This document shows, piece after piece, positions 46,331-58,600 of a DNA stretch of 64,000 bases (position 1 is the first letter of the stretch; each line of letters starts with the position of its first letter). Source of the stretch: Plutella xylostella (taxonomy: Eukaryota > Arthropoda > Insecta > Lepidoptera > Plutellidae); NCBI RefSeq assembly GCF_932276165.1, contig NC_063986.1, positions 3,980,501 through 4,044,500 of the forward strand, in the 5' to 3' direction. The notes under the pieces were generated by a model that saw nothing but the letters and a program-made list of their open reading frames with translations, had not been told where the DNA came from and ran no database searches. Made by a program: the position numbers and the translations under genes.

Positions 46331-46755
46331 GTTAAGGAGCGCAGTGTTCACACACACACGGTCAATCCTGGAAATACCTAGAACGCTGCGCTCCATTGCT
46401 AGCTGGCAAAAAATATTGCTAGACAAAAATAGTTATAGCGTGTGTTTTCATTCAGTTCTGAGTCTATTATCCCTCAGAGCTTAGGGGCGTAAAGTATTTC
46501 TATAACAATATAATAATTGGTTGAATACCAAGGTATATCCTTCCAGTTTTTCCGAGGTTCGTCTCTCTGGTTTGGGCGTAGCCGTCGTCGGCGTCGTTGG
46601 CGACGCATAAAGGTGCCGACACACTAGAGGACGCGACTGTCAGCCGCGACTGATAGTGTGTTGGTGTCTTAATACTAGTGCGTGGACGTGGATATTGAGA
46701 AAATTCATTATTCATTAAAAGTCGGTACCCCAATGAATGGGGATCGTGACCATCA

Positions 46756-47712
46756 TCAGTCAATGACAGCATTGTGGTTGGGCCGGGACAGTGTCCTCCA
46801 AGTGCTCCTGTCTGCAGCAGTGTGTAGAGCTTCGTGCAGGCGGAGTTGCAGATATGATTGGGTTTGGTCACACCATCTTGCAGGAGCACGACCCCTTCGT
46901 CTTTTCCCTTCCACTTTACCCATCAAAATGTGTTTTTCAAGGGATTCTGGGCCACTACGTGCGATATGCCCAAGAAATTTCAGCATGCGGGATCGGCAGA
47001 TATCAGACAGGCGCACAGAGATTTTGAGCTCATTCAGGATTGATTCATTCCGTCTGAAGGCTGTCCATGGTATGCGCAACATCTTGCGCCAGATCCACAT
47101 CTCAAATGCATCGATTCTTGTTTTTAGATTGGCCTTGATTGTCCATGTTTCGGAGCCGTACAAGAAAATAGGGAAGACAAGTGCGTGGACGAGTCTCACT
47201 TTGGTGCGCTTGGTGATATTTGTATTCTTCCATATTTTCTCAAGTTTGGTCATGGCGCTTTTAGCAATCTGGATTCGTCTTTTGATTTCTCTATCGCAAT
47301 TTCCATCGTTAGTGATGAGAGATCCGAGATAATTGAAGTCGCTTACGCGGTCTAACGTGTTGAGGCGACTGCAGTTGGTCAGAACTTGTTCGCGGTCCAC
47401 AATTAGCAGTTTGGTTTTTGTCTTGTTAATCCGCAACCCAAGTTTGGCACTTTCGCCTTCAATCCGGTCGAACAAGACGGCCATTTCTTCTTCGCTAGTG
47501 GCTACAAGGGTGGTGTCGTCCGCGTAACGGAGATTGTTAATCTTCCTTCCGCCGATGGATAAACCTCCCTCCCATCCTTCCAGCGCCGCTCGGACTATGT
47601 GTTCGCCGTAGATGTTGAACAGTTTGGGCGACAGAATACATCCCTGTCGGACGCCACGCTCCGGGCGTAGGGGTTTTGAGTATGTGTCGTCTAGACGAAT
47701 CCTGGAATTGAG
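46756..47712 (-). pseudogene. Non-LTR reverse transcriptase, 5'-truncated but open
   Basis: This minus-strand frame is open for about 318 codons to the stop at 46,756. It begins mid-domain at RLDDTYSKPLRPERGVRQGC and ILSPKLFNIYGEHIV, then LRYADDTTL with the catalytic YADD, FNYLGSLITNDGNCDREIKR, and LYGSETWTIK, RKMLRIPWTAFRR. These are RT palm and thumb blocks of RTE/CR1-like LINEs. No endonuclease domain is present and the 5' edge falls at about 47,705. The long intact frame suggests a fairly recent insertion. The 3' edge carries 'gactgatgatggtcacg'. Confidence 0.88.
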
Positions 47713-47989
47713 AAAAAGATAAGGAAATATTATTTAAAAAGTTGGTAACACGTAAAACGTAGTGTTCTTTTCTCTATGGGTAACACTGGCGCTGGCGCGG
47801 GGGAGGAAAGAAGAGGGGCGGATTGAGATGAGATGAGAAATTGAAGAAAAATTTCGAAAAACAAACCGAGACAGTAACGAAGTATCTATTTATTACCTTT
47901 CTGAAAGTGAAATACAATTTTTTATTTAAGCTAAGAATCATACTTTCTGTTTTGGTTATAAATATTGGAATACTTTATTATAAATAAAA
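47713..47989 (+). promoter_or_regulatory. Probable RAP promoter and 5' UTR
   Basis: This 280-bp gap between the LINE and the RAP start codon has a GC-rich patch ('ggcgctggcgcgggggagga') at about 47,790 and an A-rich leader 'ataaataaaa' before the ATG. The LINE insertion therefore ends within 300 bp of the RAP start. Confidence 0.45.
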
Positions 47990-48169
47990 ATGTTCCGCAA
48001 GGGAATACCGGTGGTCATTTTCGTAATATTTCTCTGTTCTGTTTTGGGCGAAAATAAATATTCTCGCAATGCTAACGAGAAAAAGAAGAAGAGTGACGTT
48101 GATTTCAGAACCCTCGAGAAGCCTTTCAGGATGAACAAGTTGAATATTTTGTGGACAAAAGCTCAGCAT
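47990..48169 (+). CDS. LRPAP1: RAP exon 1
   Basis: Start codon, signal peptide and the beginning of domain 1, ending ...LWTKAQH. Donor gtaagt, phase 0. Confidence 0.95.
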
Positions 48170-51010
48170 GTAAGTTTAGTTTTCTATCAAGTAAATTAAC
48201 TTAGGTATTCTATTGCATTTCATGTTTTAATTAAACCACGTCAGGTTTCACCCAATCTACCAACTCACCACACTTCCATTTCATCCTAAATCCGATTTCA
48301 GCGTCTGACAGAGCCCAAGTTAAAGTCGCTATACAGTGACCTGATGATCCACGACAAGGAGGAGATCACACTGAAGCGTGTGAAGAGCGAGGGCGGGGAC
48401 AAGGAGGGTCTGCGCGAGGCCGAGCTGCGCCGCAAGCTCACCAACATCATGGCCTCCTACAACCTACGAGAGCACTTCGATGACCACAAGCCTATGAAGG
48501 ACAAGGAACATGCCGTAAGTACTACTCGAGTTCGAATTAACTGTGCACCTGACCAGCAATAAAAGCTAGTTAATATGACTACAGGTTTTTTTCACTCAGG
48601 TGCACAGTTAATAAATTTGCATGAGTAGTATATTCTTGTTAATTTTCGGACTTATTGAAGTTTACCTACCATTGTATGGATAGAAATAAGACCTCACTTT
48701 GTGTACCTGTAGCCAATTTTTCATGAGGGATGATTTGACATTTAAAGATCCTGAATGGATGTTATTGACCCATAATAATAGTCTAGACACCAAGATATAA
48801 GAATATGAAGTTATAACAAGAAATATGAAGTTCATTGGCATGCTTATCAACTTTAATTCTCAGTGCCCTAGATTATTGTTATCTCCATAAAATGAAATAG
48901 CAGTTTCTTAATGAATCTGAAAATTAAAAAATACTAACTTACATTGGGTGAAACATTAAATCCATATTATTATCACAATTACAGGCACACAACTCAGTGC
49001 TAGATGAACACATAAACAAAAGTCTTTTCAAAGACAAGAAGCTGAATGCGCTGTGGGCTAAAGCAGAGACATCCGGTTTCTCCGCTGAAGAGTTGCAAGC
49101 GCTGAAGCAAGAGTTCCAGCATCATCAGGACAAGATTGACCAGTACTATGACCTGCTGGAAACTGTTGATGACCCTAATGCTGATAAGGAGAAGGAGGCC
49201 TATATCAGTAAGCATAGCAGTACTAAACTATTATTAAAAAAAAACAACAACCTGAAAACTTCTGTCCCTTAGTAAGCAAAATTAAGTGGAGTTAAACTGA
49301 AATAAAACCAAAGATTACTGGACCCTCCCCGAAAACATAAAATCAGATAACAACAGAATGTTGATAGCTCTGAACCCTGAATAATAATAAAGTCTCACAA
49401 AACAATTTCTAATAATATTTTTGCTTGCAGATGCTCTAGATCAGGAGGAAATGGAAAGGTACAATGACATCAAGTATCAAGTGGAAGAAGACAATCCATA
49501 CAAAGACTTGTCCAATAAGGCAAATCTCATCCGTGACAAGCATCGCAGCTTGAGGGATGGACTTGACCGTTTACATAGGATTGCTGCTAAAGGTAAGCTT
49601 TTACAGCCAAATATGCATCTCTGAATCACATTCTGGGCTTTTCATATTGTATCTGCACAGTTCACTGCCTACTGAGTTTTGCTAGTTTTGCCGTCACTAT
49701 CACTATACGCGAAGCGAGCCTAGTAACTACCGATACTTTGCCTAACGGGAACATAGCCTAACTAAAAGAATTATGTAACTAAGGATATTTTGATTAACTA
49801 GTAAATTCCATTATGATAACATGACATTGTGAATTCCAGGCCCCAACAGCAAGGAGTTCATAGAGCCGAAGGTGCAAGGGCTGTGGAAGATGGCCGCCGC
49901 CTCCAACTTCACCGTCGAGGAACTGTCTTCTCTCAAGGTAACTCAATAATCTTAATGTATTGGACTGTTTTCCACATACATAAAATATTAGGGGACTGTA
50001 CTAAGTACTATGGACGCAGGGGACAGTTGACTATGTGTGCCAAAAAAATCTCCACATTCAACTACGGCACCGCTGGTTTTTTTATCTTGTCTCTTGTACT
50101 TGTATGTGGAGAAATACAAACAATATTACTTCTTTAGGTGGAGTTGCAGCACTACGAGTCGCGGCTTCTGAAGCTGCGGCACCTACACATCGACCATGTA
50201 AGCAACAAGGAGAAATACCGTAGCAAGGTTCTTTATGTTTTTATTTATTTTTGCTTTTTCATACTGCTTTACCAGCTTCTGTGTAAGAATGGTGTAAGAG
50301 TAACATAGTGATTGATAGGACATGTTAAGAATGAAATTAGGAGGGAATAGTAAAGTTATAATAGTATATAATATGAGGAGCAATCTAGATGGTTCCGTAG
50401 TGAGTTTGACTGCTTTGCATGCCCATGTCCTGCAGTAGACTGTTGATGTGATGTGTCTGTTCCTTTTATGAGGAAGAAAATATGTAAAATATTATGTTCT
50501 GTATGAAGAGAAGAAAGTTGAGAAGATAGAGGATGAAAAGCCTGGATTAGATCTCTGCCTGCTTCAGCTTATGTGTGCATTTTATTAATTTTGCACTAGT
50601 TTTAGAACTTATTCTATACTCAGATAATTTTATTTCATATACTTACTATGTACTACTACTCCCTATCGACTCTACCTATGTCTCATGAAAACAAATTGAA
50701 CTATTTTGAACACATCAGTTATGTGTGCTATATGTTTCAAATAATACCCCACAGTCTTCATAGTTACAGTATTTGCTCCAAAAATGTTGATACCAAACTT
50801 CACAATAACTATTTCTGATATACTTTGACTTACATTTTCACGCACACAATGTCTGTACTAACAGTTTCCCCTCCCCAGGTGGCGGCGGCGGGCGACAAGA
50901 TGGACCACTTCGACGAGCAGCAGCAGATGATCAAGAAGCACACCCGTAAGGTGGAGAAGATGCACGCCGACCTCGAGGGGAGGATCCTGCAGCGGCACTC
51001 CGAGTTGTAA
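47990..51010 (+). CDS. LRPAP1: LDL-receptor-related-protein-associated protein (RAP)
   Basis: Exons: 47990-48169, 48302-48514, 48985-49207, 49431-49592, 49840-49937, 50138-50197, 50879-51010. All introns are GT-AG and the phases match, giving 355 residues (human RAP is 357). RAP is an ER/Golgi chaperone that binds newly made LDL-receptor-family proteins and stops premature ligand binding. Visible features: signal peptide (MFRKGIPVVIFVIFLCSVLG); FRMNKLNILWTKAQHRLTEP in domain 1; repeated KLNALWAKAE and VQGLWKMAAA helices in domains 2 and 3; a basic C-terminal helix (KKHTRKVEKMHADLEGRIL); and C-terminal HSEL, a variant of the KDEL-type retrieval signal (HNEL in human). The gene is compact and complete, with no defect seen. 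Confidence 0.97.
48302..48514 (+). CDS. LRPAP1: RAP exon 2
   Basis: RLTEPKLKSLYSDLMIHDKE through DKEHA: the rest of domain 1. Phase 0 on both sides. Confidence 0.95.
48985..49207 (+). CDS. LRPAP1: RAP exon 3
   Basis: AHNSVLDEHINKSLFKDKKL through EKEAYI: domain 2. Phase 0 in and 1 out. Confidence 0.95.
49431..49592 (+). CDS. LRPAP1: RAP exon 4
   Basis: NALDQEEMERYNDIKYQVEE through LHRIAAK: linker to domain 3. Phase 1 on both sides. Confidence 0.95.
49840..49937 (+). CDS. LRPAP1: RAP exon 5
   Basis: GPNSKEFIEPKVQGLWKMAA through EELSSLK: start of domain 3. Phase 1 in and 0 out. Confidence 0.95.
50138..50197 (+). CDS. LRPAP1: RAP exon 6
   Basis: A 20-codon exon, VELQHYESRLLKLRHLHIDH, phase 0 on both sides, in domain 3. 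Confidence 0.93.
50879..51010 (+). CDS. LRPAP1: RAP exon 7
   Basis: VAAAGDKMDHFDEQQQMIKK through LQRHSEL-stop: the basic receptor-binding helix of domain 3 and the ER retrieval tetrapeptide. Confidence 0.95.
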   Translation: MAAAGDKMDHFDEQQQMIKKHTRKVEKMHADLEGRILQRHSEL

Positions 51011-51720
51011 ACTGTTTTACTACTATTGGATTGTGGGGTCACTTTAGCTTGAGAAAGGAATGAGAGGTGTCTTGCAATCGGTGGTGAAACTTCGGTTTTC
51101 GTAAGGTAGAGTGACCCCGCTGTTCACAAAACTGCGAATCGGCGCGCATGCGATCTCGCAACTTATGGAACATCTGCGAGTGGGAGGGAGATGTTTTTGT
51201 GATGCGACGTTCGCAGTTTTTTGTACCCTCTTTAGTAACTTCTAAAATAGTTATATTCCATATATAGGTTATTCCAGATGTTAATTTCTTGGTAGCAACT
51301 AAATAGAGCAGAGTATTTCCAGCTGTTTCATGCAGAACTTGAATATGTGGTTTAAATGATATTAGTAATTCCGTCTTCAATGGCAAAAGGAATACCATTT
51401 TTGAGTGTTGTCTCTAGTTAGTATTAGAACAAAAAGATATTAAATTATAAATGGATCTGATTCATATTTTAGTACTTATACATTCTGTTCTTACCTAAGT
51501 ACATATCTTTTTATTTGTAAGCTATGAGTGAATTTATTATTAGTAAGTAGGTATATTTTATATTGCATTTATGTTTGTATAATTGTAGATAAGGTAAGAA
51601 CAAAACCATATTATGTTTGTACAGCAGCTATTTTATGAATTTGTCTAAAATATATATTTTAGTTAATATTTTTTAAATGCCAAATTTTATTAAAATAAAA
51701 GATATATTTTAAGAACAATT
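51011..51720 (+). other. RAP 3' UTR with polyadenylation signal
   Basis: Sequence after the stop is non-coding and ends in 'tattaaaataaaagatatat' near 51,690-51,710, which contains an AATAAA hexamer. The UTR is probably about 0.7 kb. Confidence 0.55.
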
Positions 51721-52652
51721 CTAGTTTTTATACCTTACACTCCCACATGCTGGTTCTGACAAAGGTTTTTTATTTATGCGCCCTTACTTGCATTTTTTAT
51801 CGTATCATTAAAATTTTGCATTTCTAAAATCATAACACGAGAATTATTTTGTCAACGGTTTATTTGCCTAAAACTTACCGTATATCTTGCTATAAATCAT
51901 ATTCGAGACACAATAAGTCCTCAATAATAATTTACTTATAAATATACATTATTACCCAAATAAACCTAATAAAAATGATAATTGAAAAACAGGTGGTATT
52001 AAAAACACCAGTGGATACAGTGCATCAATATATGATATTTAATCTTCATGTACAAGCAAATTTATTAATACACGTTTAATAATTCGCATCCGCTTGCGAT
52101 CGCATTCAAATAATATCGTATTATGCCATACCTAATATAGACTGTAAATTGTATAATAAGGTGTGAACGAGCGCTCTCAAGGCAACACAAAAATCGGCGG
52201 CACTTCGGAATCTCATTCCAAGCTCCCTACTTCACTTGCACGTTGCATACGCTAGACTACTCAGATCGACCGACCACTAACAACGTAACTATAATTATCT
52301 AAACACGAGCGGCAGTAACAAATAAAACTCCATCGGGTTCCCCTCACGAGTTTCATTATAATGAATCGTTTAATGCTCACTTCAGTCGATCGAACAGTAC
52401 AACAAGTAGGTCTCTTCTCGATAGGACATTTTTCTATTATGTATATAGATAATCTGTATATTATATAATTCTTTCTCACTAATATCTACACCGTTTCCAA
52501 GGGTTACAATATATATAAACGCTCAATCATAGGTGTGGCTGAGAAGGTATATAGCGTAGTCTATCTAAATGTAGCGTTAGTTGACCGTTCACAGAGAATG
52601 TCGCGCGTTGTCTTCATAAGGCAGTATCGAGGTCTGTTCCGGGGGCGGGGCC
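51721..52652 (-). other. Region between convergent genes; probable mask 3' UTR
   Basis: AT-rich sequence following the mask stop codon on the minus strand, with several tttatt (AATAAA on minus) motifs. I cannot choose the cleavage site. No separate gene was seen. Confidence 0.4.
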
Positions 52653-52676
52653 CTAGTGCGTCCACTTGCTCCAAGT
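52653..52676 (-). CDS. mask: mask exon 17 (last coding, 24 nt)
   Basis: After acceptor cttccag: TWSKWTH-stop. It is very short, but the acceptor, the phase and the upstream donor agree. Confidence 0.8.
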   Translation of the reverse strand, partial: TWSKWTH

Positions 52677-55600
52677 CTGGAAGGAAAGAAAACAGTTAGT
52701 TAACTCATGTTAGTGTGTTCATATTCAAGAAACAAAGGAATTGTTGTTACGGCTATGTTAAGTCTGCTCGGGCGTGGAAGTCCAAGCATATTATGTATCA
52801 GCTTATCCCCGGTTTCTTTTGAGGCGGCCAGGTGCAGGTACTTACCCCCACATAGAAAAGAATACAGAGTGTTGCAAAAAGGGTATACAAAGCCGAAACT
52901 GGGCCACCAGTTTCGGATGGTCACCACCCTTAGGCTTAGTATACCCTTTTTGCAACACCTGTATACTGTGTTAATGCAGGGTGTCAGCTTACTGCCTAAT
53001 TTAAAACAAATGGTCCACCCTAAAGATAAAGAGTAACAAACATCCATCCACACATATTTCACGTTCACAACATCAGTAATCGTATTCATACCTGCTTGTC
53101 AATGCATATTTCACGTTCACATCATCAGTAATAGTATAGTACCTGCTTGTCAACAGCGGGGCGCGGGTCCCAGTGCGGCTCGGGCGGCGCGGCGGGCGGC
53201 AGGTAGTGCAGGTGCATGAGCGACAGCGCGGCCGCCGTGGCGCCGCCGTACTCCGCGCCCGCAGCGCCGTGCGCGCCGCTCATGTTGTTCACGTTCTGTG
53301 GGGGGGAGATAGGGAGGTTAATATTTATTTATTATTGTTGATATTTAAAAGGCCAAGATGGTAAAGGAAAACACACACGCACTCACGTCTTGTACTAATG
53401 TACTCCCTTGCGGGGTAGGCAGAGGTGCATTGCTGCACCCACTTTTCGCCAGAGTGTTATGTTAGTCCCAATGTAATAGGGGTCGGGCCTATTGCCATTT
53501 TACGGGCCCATCCAAGACCCGAGAACAAATATCTGTGTTTAAACAAATATCTGACCCAGCCGGGAATCGAACCCGGGACCATCGGCTCAGTAGTCAGGGT
53601 CACTAACCACTACGCCATTCGGTCGTCCGTATGGTAAAGGATTCATCAATTTATTATAATATTTATCAAATACAAATTGAATGCTAGTAATGATACAATG
53701 CTTTTTATAGCCAAAGACAATTTAGTTGACAGTCCATAGACAAGTCGTGTTGGCTGCGTTCAGCCTACAATTATGGTGAATACAATCGCAGGTGTAGGGT
53801 TTACAATATAGAGCTGGCTCGTATTGTGTGTGGCCTGTTCTACAAGCTGATTTAATAAGAAACCTACAAAGTCTTCGCACATCTGACGCGAGTCAAAGGC
53901 AAAGCTACATAAGGCCAACATAATTAATAGGACGACTGGGAGTGACAAGCAGAAGCGGCTCTCTCCGGTCAGCACATCTTACCGCTTATGCTGCACCTGT
54001 CTGTTGGCTTTTCGGTGTTTCAACTTATGTCGCTATGTATAATAATAATAACCTGGTAGCGCTCCGGGTCCAGATGCCACTCGTCGCCGGTGAGCTTCCA
54101 GGCGCGCTCCGTGCCGATGGGCCGCGGCTTGCGCTCCTCGTCCTCGCCCCAGCCGCCGCCCGAGTGGCCGCCGCCGCGGTCTAGCAGCGACTGTGGATGT
54201 GAAACAACAACTTATTAGTACATGTTATTCATTTTATGAAAATTCGTCGATCGTTCGTTCGATCCGTAGTAGGTACTCCGTAGTCGAGCTGCCTTCCCTC
54301 ACCACCTCAACCTCAGTGATCGTAACTGATCACTGAGGTTAAGCAACACATAAAAAAGGGTTAGCCATTGGATTGGGTGAGGACTAGGCCTAAAACCCTT
54401 CCTTCATTGGAAGGAGACCATTGTGCCCCAGCAGTGGGGACGTGATGGGTTGTGATGATGATGAAAATAACTATTAATTACTTTCTGTTTAGTAACAAAC
54501 ACGATTGGCGATTCATTCAACAAAGAAAAAATATTCCAGAATTTGGCAAAGGCTCCCGAGTTTATTTGACCCTTACTTTCACCTGTTCTCTTGACACCTG
54601 TACTAATAGCAAGGTGAACCCACCTGGTAGGGATGCATGGGCTGCTGCGGCGGCGGCGGCATGGGCTTGTTCGCCGGCTGCTGCTGGTACGACATGAGCA
54701 GCGTGCTCAGGTTGCCCGCCGTCGACGTGCCCGGGAACAACTGGAATAAACGGGTTTGTGTGTTAGATGTGTGTGCAAAGTTGGGTTGGGTGCTAAGATT
54801 ATATTTATAATGAATCTACAACATTAGGTATGGATAGGCTCGATCGATATAAGCAAATCCAAGTCAACATCTTTTCAAACATGTTGAGGATCATCTAGGT
54901 CCGAGCAGAATGCGTCAAGAGGCTGTCCGACTCGCTATTCTACATCTATCGATCTTTAGCTTTCCGAATCCAATAAAAGTCACTTGCTATCTTCATATCA
55001 GAGCCAGATCTAGATACCTGTGTGTTGTGCTTGTGGTGCATGAGCGAGAAGTCGGGCGCGCGCGGGTTGAGGCGCGACTCGACGCCGCCGTAGCCGAGGC
55101 CGAGCGCCGCCGCGCCCAGGCCCACGCCCGACGACATGGATACTTGCGGGAACTGCGGGAAGAGGGGTGATTTTGAAAGATTCCGCCATGAAGAAGGCAG
55201 GACGTGGCGGCAAGACTACGCAAGCTTGCCGCCAGGTCTTTTGATACATGGAATTCCATATAAGATATCTCACAGCGTGTCGGGCGTGACGTATGACGTC
55301 GCTTCGAACGTAGCGTGACGTCTCATATGAATATGCTCGTAGGTATGGTAAACTACTTTACCTACGAGATGATTTTTCACATTGATTCGTAAATTGATAT
55401 TTTAATTGCATTGCACCGAAAATTACCACTTCATAATATGCAAGAAAGTCAAACGTACAGAAATACCACTACATATGCAAAAACGTCTCCAAAGTAGCTG
55501 TAGTGTCTTATATGGCAACACGATTATAAATGAACCTTGTCACTTTAGGTTCTTTACCAGGCAATTAGTCGTCCTCTGCTGGATATAGAGGTATCTTTCA

Positions 55601-58600
55601 TGAATCTTCAGAACACTCTGTCCACGGCCTTCCTCATACAAGCATTAACTGGTCCAGAAAGCTGCAGTAAAGGTACGCTAAATAAAAATATCAATCTAGT
55701 GTAATTCAATGAAACTCACCATCATGTTGTGTCCGTTTCTGGAGTTGTCCTGGTAGATGGGACCGTTCCGCGACAGTCCACTCATGTCCATGGCATTCAC
55801 GCTGTTGCCTGTCAAATATTAAATCGTTTTGTTAAAATGTGTTACTAGTTATTGCAAACTTAATTAATTGTAACGTCTGTTTTCAATAACACATTTCCTT
55901 TACTTCATTTTCGATTAGAGCCCCAATTGAACTGTTTTAAAACTAATTGTAGAGTGCAGTATATTTTTATCAACTGTACTTTTACTAAATAGCTAAGACG
56001 CTACGCCTCCTACGTCAGTGACTCCGCTCGCGGGCGTTAAGCGTATATCAATACGGAGCGGATGCCCGTCGCTTAGCTGTATTCAATTGTTTTTATAGAA
56101 CCATATTAATTGGGAGCACTAGACTCCACTGTAGATGTAGCGCAGTCCATTATATGCCTGCTCGCCGAAGCATTAGAATGTTATTTATTTGTGGATAGAA
56201 TGAGTTCTCTGATGAATGAAAATGAAATGTAAGGGAATGTTAGAGAGAAGTATGAAAGTGAGTGCTATCTGTTAAAATTATTTATTGTAATGATTTGTTT
56301 TTTTTTTAGTGTATGTATAAATAAATATATTGTCTGCTAGTGTAGTGCAACACGTACCCATGTTGATGGGCGGCTGGTGCTGGTGGTGGAAGGGCGGCGG
56401 CGTGGAGCCGTGCGAGGAGGTGCGCGAGCACGGGGAGCAGCCGCCGCCGCCGCCGCCGCGGTAGCCGGGCGCCTTGCTCGCGTCCACTTGCTATGGGGGA
56501 GATAAACAGTGTTATTATTATGTCCTCTATACATATGAACACAAAGGCTATTGCTGTAACTAAAGGGGCAGTCATATAAATACATAGGCATACGATAACC
56601 GATACAGTATTTATGTTTGCAAGCTGCAGAGGGCTATGGCAAATCATATAAACAGAAGAGTTGAAAATCAAACAGGGTAGACAAAATCTCCAGCAGAGAC
56701 CACGGAAACGCAAACGGTATCTTAAAATCACAACAGTGTTTCTTTTCACACTGCAGTATAAAATGACTTATTTCGGAAAGGTTCTTTGAGATCTGAAGTA
56801 GACTCGCTAAAGGCAGAGCCACATAGCCATACATAGCATAGTTTTAACACATGGAATAACACATATAAGATGTTACATAGTTTCGCATAACGGTGGCGTC
56901 GCGGCGCCGGCGGTTTAATGGAACCTTTAGAAGGAAAACAAAATTCAAAATGTTTTCTCTTATTCCCTCCATCTAAAGGTTGTCTGGCAGAGATCACTTT
57001 TAGTGATAAGACCGCCTTTTGTACCCTAATTAAGTTGCAATTTGTTATTCCTATGATTCTTTGTTTGGTGTATCTATCTATCGAAATGGTGTTTATTTGC
57101 TATATGTTAATTACCTGCGGCGGATGCGGGTCACGCGGCTGGTGCTGCTCCCACATGCCGGGCGCGATGTTGGCCGACGCGTCCTTGAACAGGGAGTACT
57201 CTTGCGCACCGCTAGAGCTGGCCGCTGGCTGCTGGAATGTAAGATGTCATGTTGTTATAGAGGATTGAAAACCGAAGGGGTGTTAGTTTTGTAAATTGAA
57301 AGGCCCACCTTTTAACTTGATAAACCTTTTTGTTTAACAAAACTACTAGAATATTAGAGGTATAGCCATTTACAAGGCTAATGATAGAATAGGCAATGCA
57401 TGGAAATATTTTAGCGTGGTGCATTCACACGAATGTAGATGTTTGGATAAGTCATTGAGGAAAATGATGCAGCAACACTGAAATTGGTAGAACTGCTTAC
57501 ATTGAAATAAGGCTACGTAATCTACACACTGATTACATAAGAAATGTAACTTTTATTTTATCTAATTAAACTTTTAGCCGTTAATGCCTCAGGGACTCCG
57601 GGATTAGCGCAGTACGCACTCCCTAAACTCGCATCAACCTTTTATGTACTATCGGAAAAAAGTCGGGTTACAACTTCGCAGCCTCCTGTAAAGAGCGAGC
57701 TATTGATGGCTGATATTCGCAAAGGAAAATGATCCTTAGGGTGGTCCCGACTTGTTTTTACGATAGTACCTTATGGCCACCGCCATAAAGTGTATAATCT
57801 AACCTGTGGCTGGGTGTTGATGTGCAGTGCGGCGGCGGGCGGCGGGCAGGCGGGCGCCGCCTCCTCGCCCGTGCTCCAAGAGCTCGCGCTCTCCGGGCTC
57901 AGCTGTGGGGGAGATTGAGGGTTTAGTTATAGGGCTGGAATGTTCTAGTTAGCTATTACGGTCTTAAATCAGCTACTGCAGAAGTATATTTGCTACTTCA
58001 AGATCCATTTTTATTTACCAATAGTTAGAAGGGCGTATTGCATGTGTCGAATGGCAAAGAAAAAAAATTACCACAGTTCTGATGCTCTAGTCTCGTAGGA
58101 AATCTCGTTTTAGAAAAACGAATACTTGCGCAGAACAACTTACCCAACTCAAAAATTACTCATAGAACCTTACTAACAAAGTGTAGTTTCCACAGACAAC
58201 TGTATACCTACACAAAGCCGTCTACACTCAGCATCCACCCCTAAACCCCCAAAAACAAGACACAAACCTGTTTAGCAGGCGCAGGCGGCTTGCGTTGCGG
58301 CGTCTTGGGCTCCTCTTCCTTGGGGGCGGGCGGTGACTCCCGCGCTAACACCTTGATGGGTGAAGGTGCGGGGGCGGGCGCGGGCGCGGCTACCGGAGCT
58401 GGCATCTGCTGTTAGATGAAATAAAAGGTTGGATGATAAATGCGGAAGCATACGTAGAGTGAATAATACTAGTGGGTGCCGCCGCACGCTGGCGTCGTGG
58501 ACACCGGCTAAAGCTATAGAGTTTAAGGAGCTTTATTGTATTTTCACACTACATTGTAAATTAATGTACCGTTGATGATGATCAAGCTTAGTCTCTAACT

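Noticed and set aside
46614..46670. Possible short inverted repeat around 'gacacactag..ctgatagtgtgt'
   Set aside because: The match is short and imperfect and I could not find ends or a target duplication.
46682..47332. 216-codon plus-strand frame
   Set aside because: Antisense shadow of the LINE reverse transcriptase, which has clear RT motifs on the minus strand.
53563..53617. tRNA gene on the minus strand
   Set aside because: Boxes A and B are present, but they are followed by a SINE body and tail and enclosed by a target duplication, so it is a SINE.
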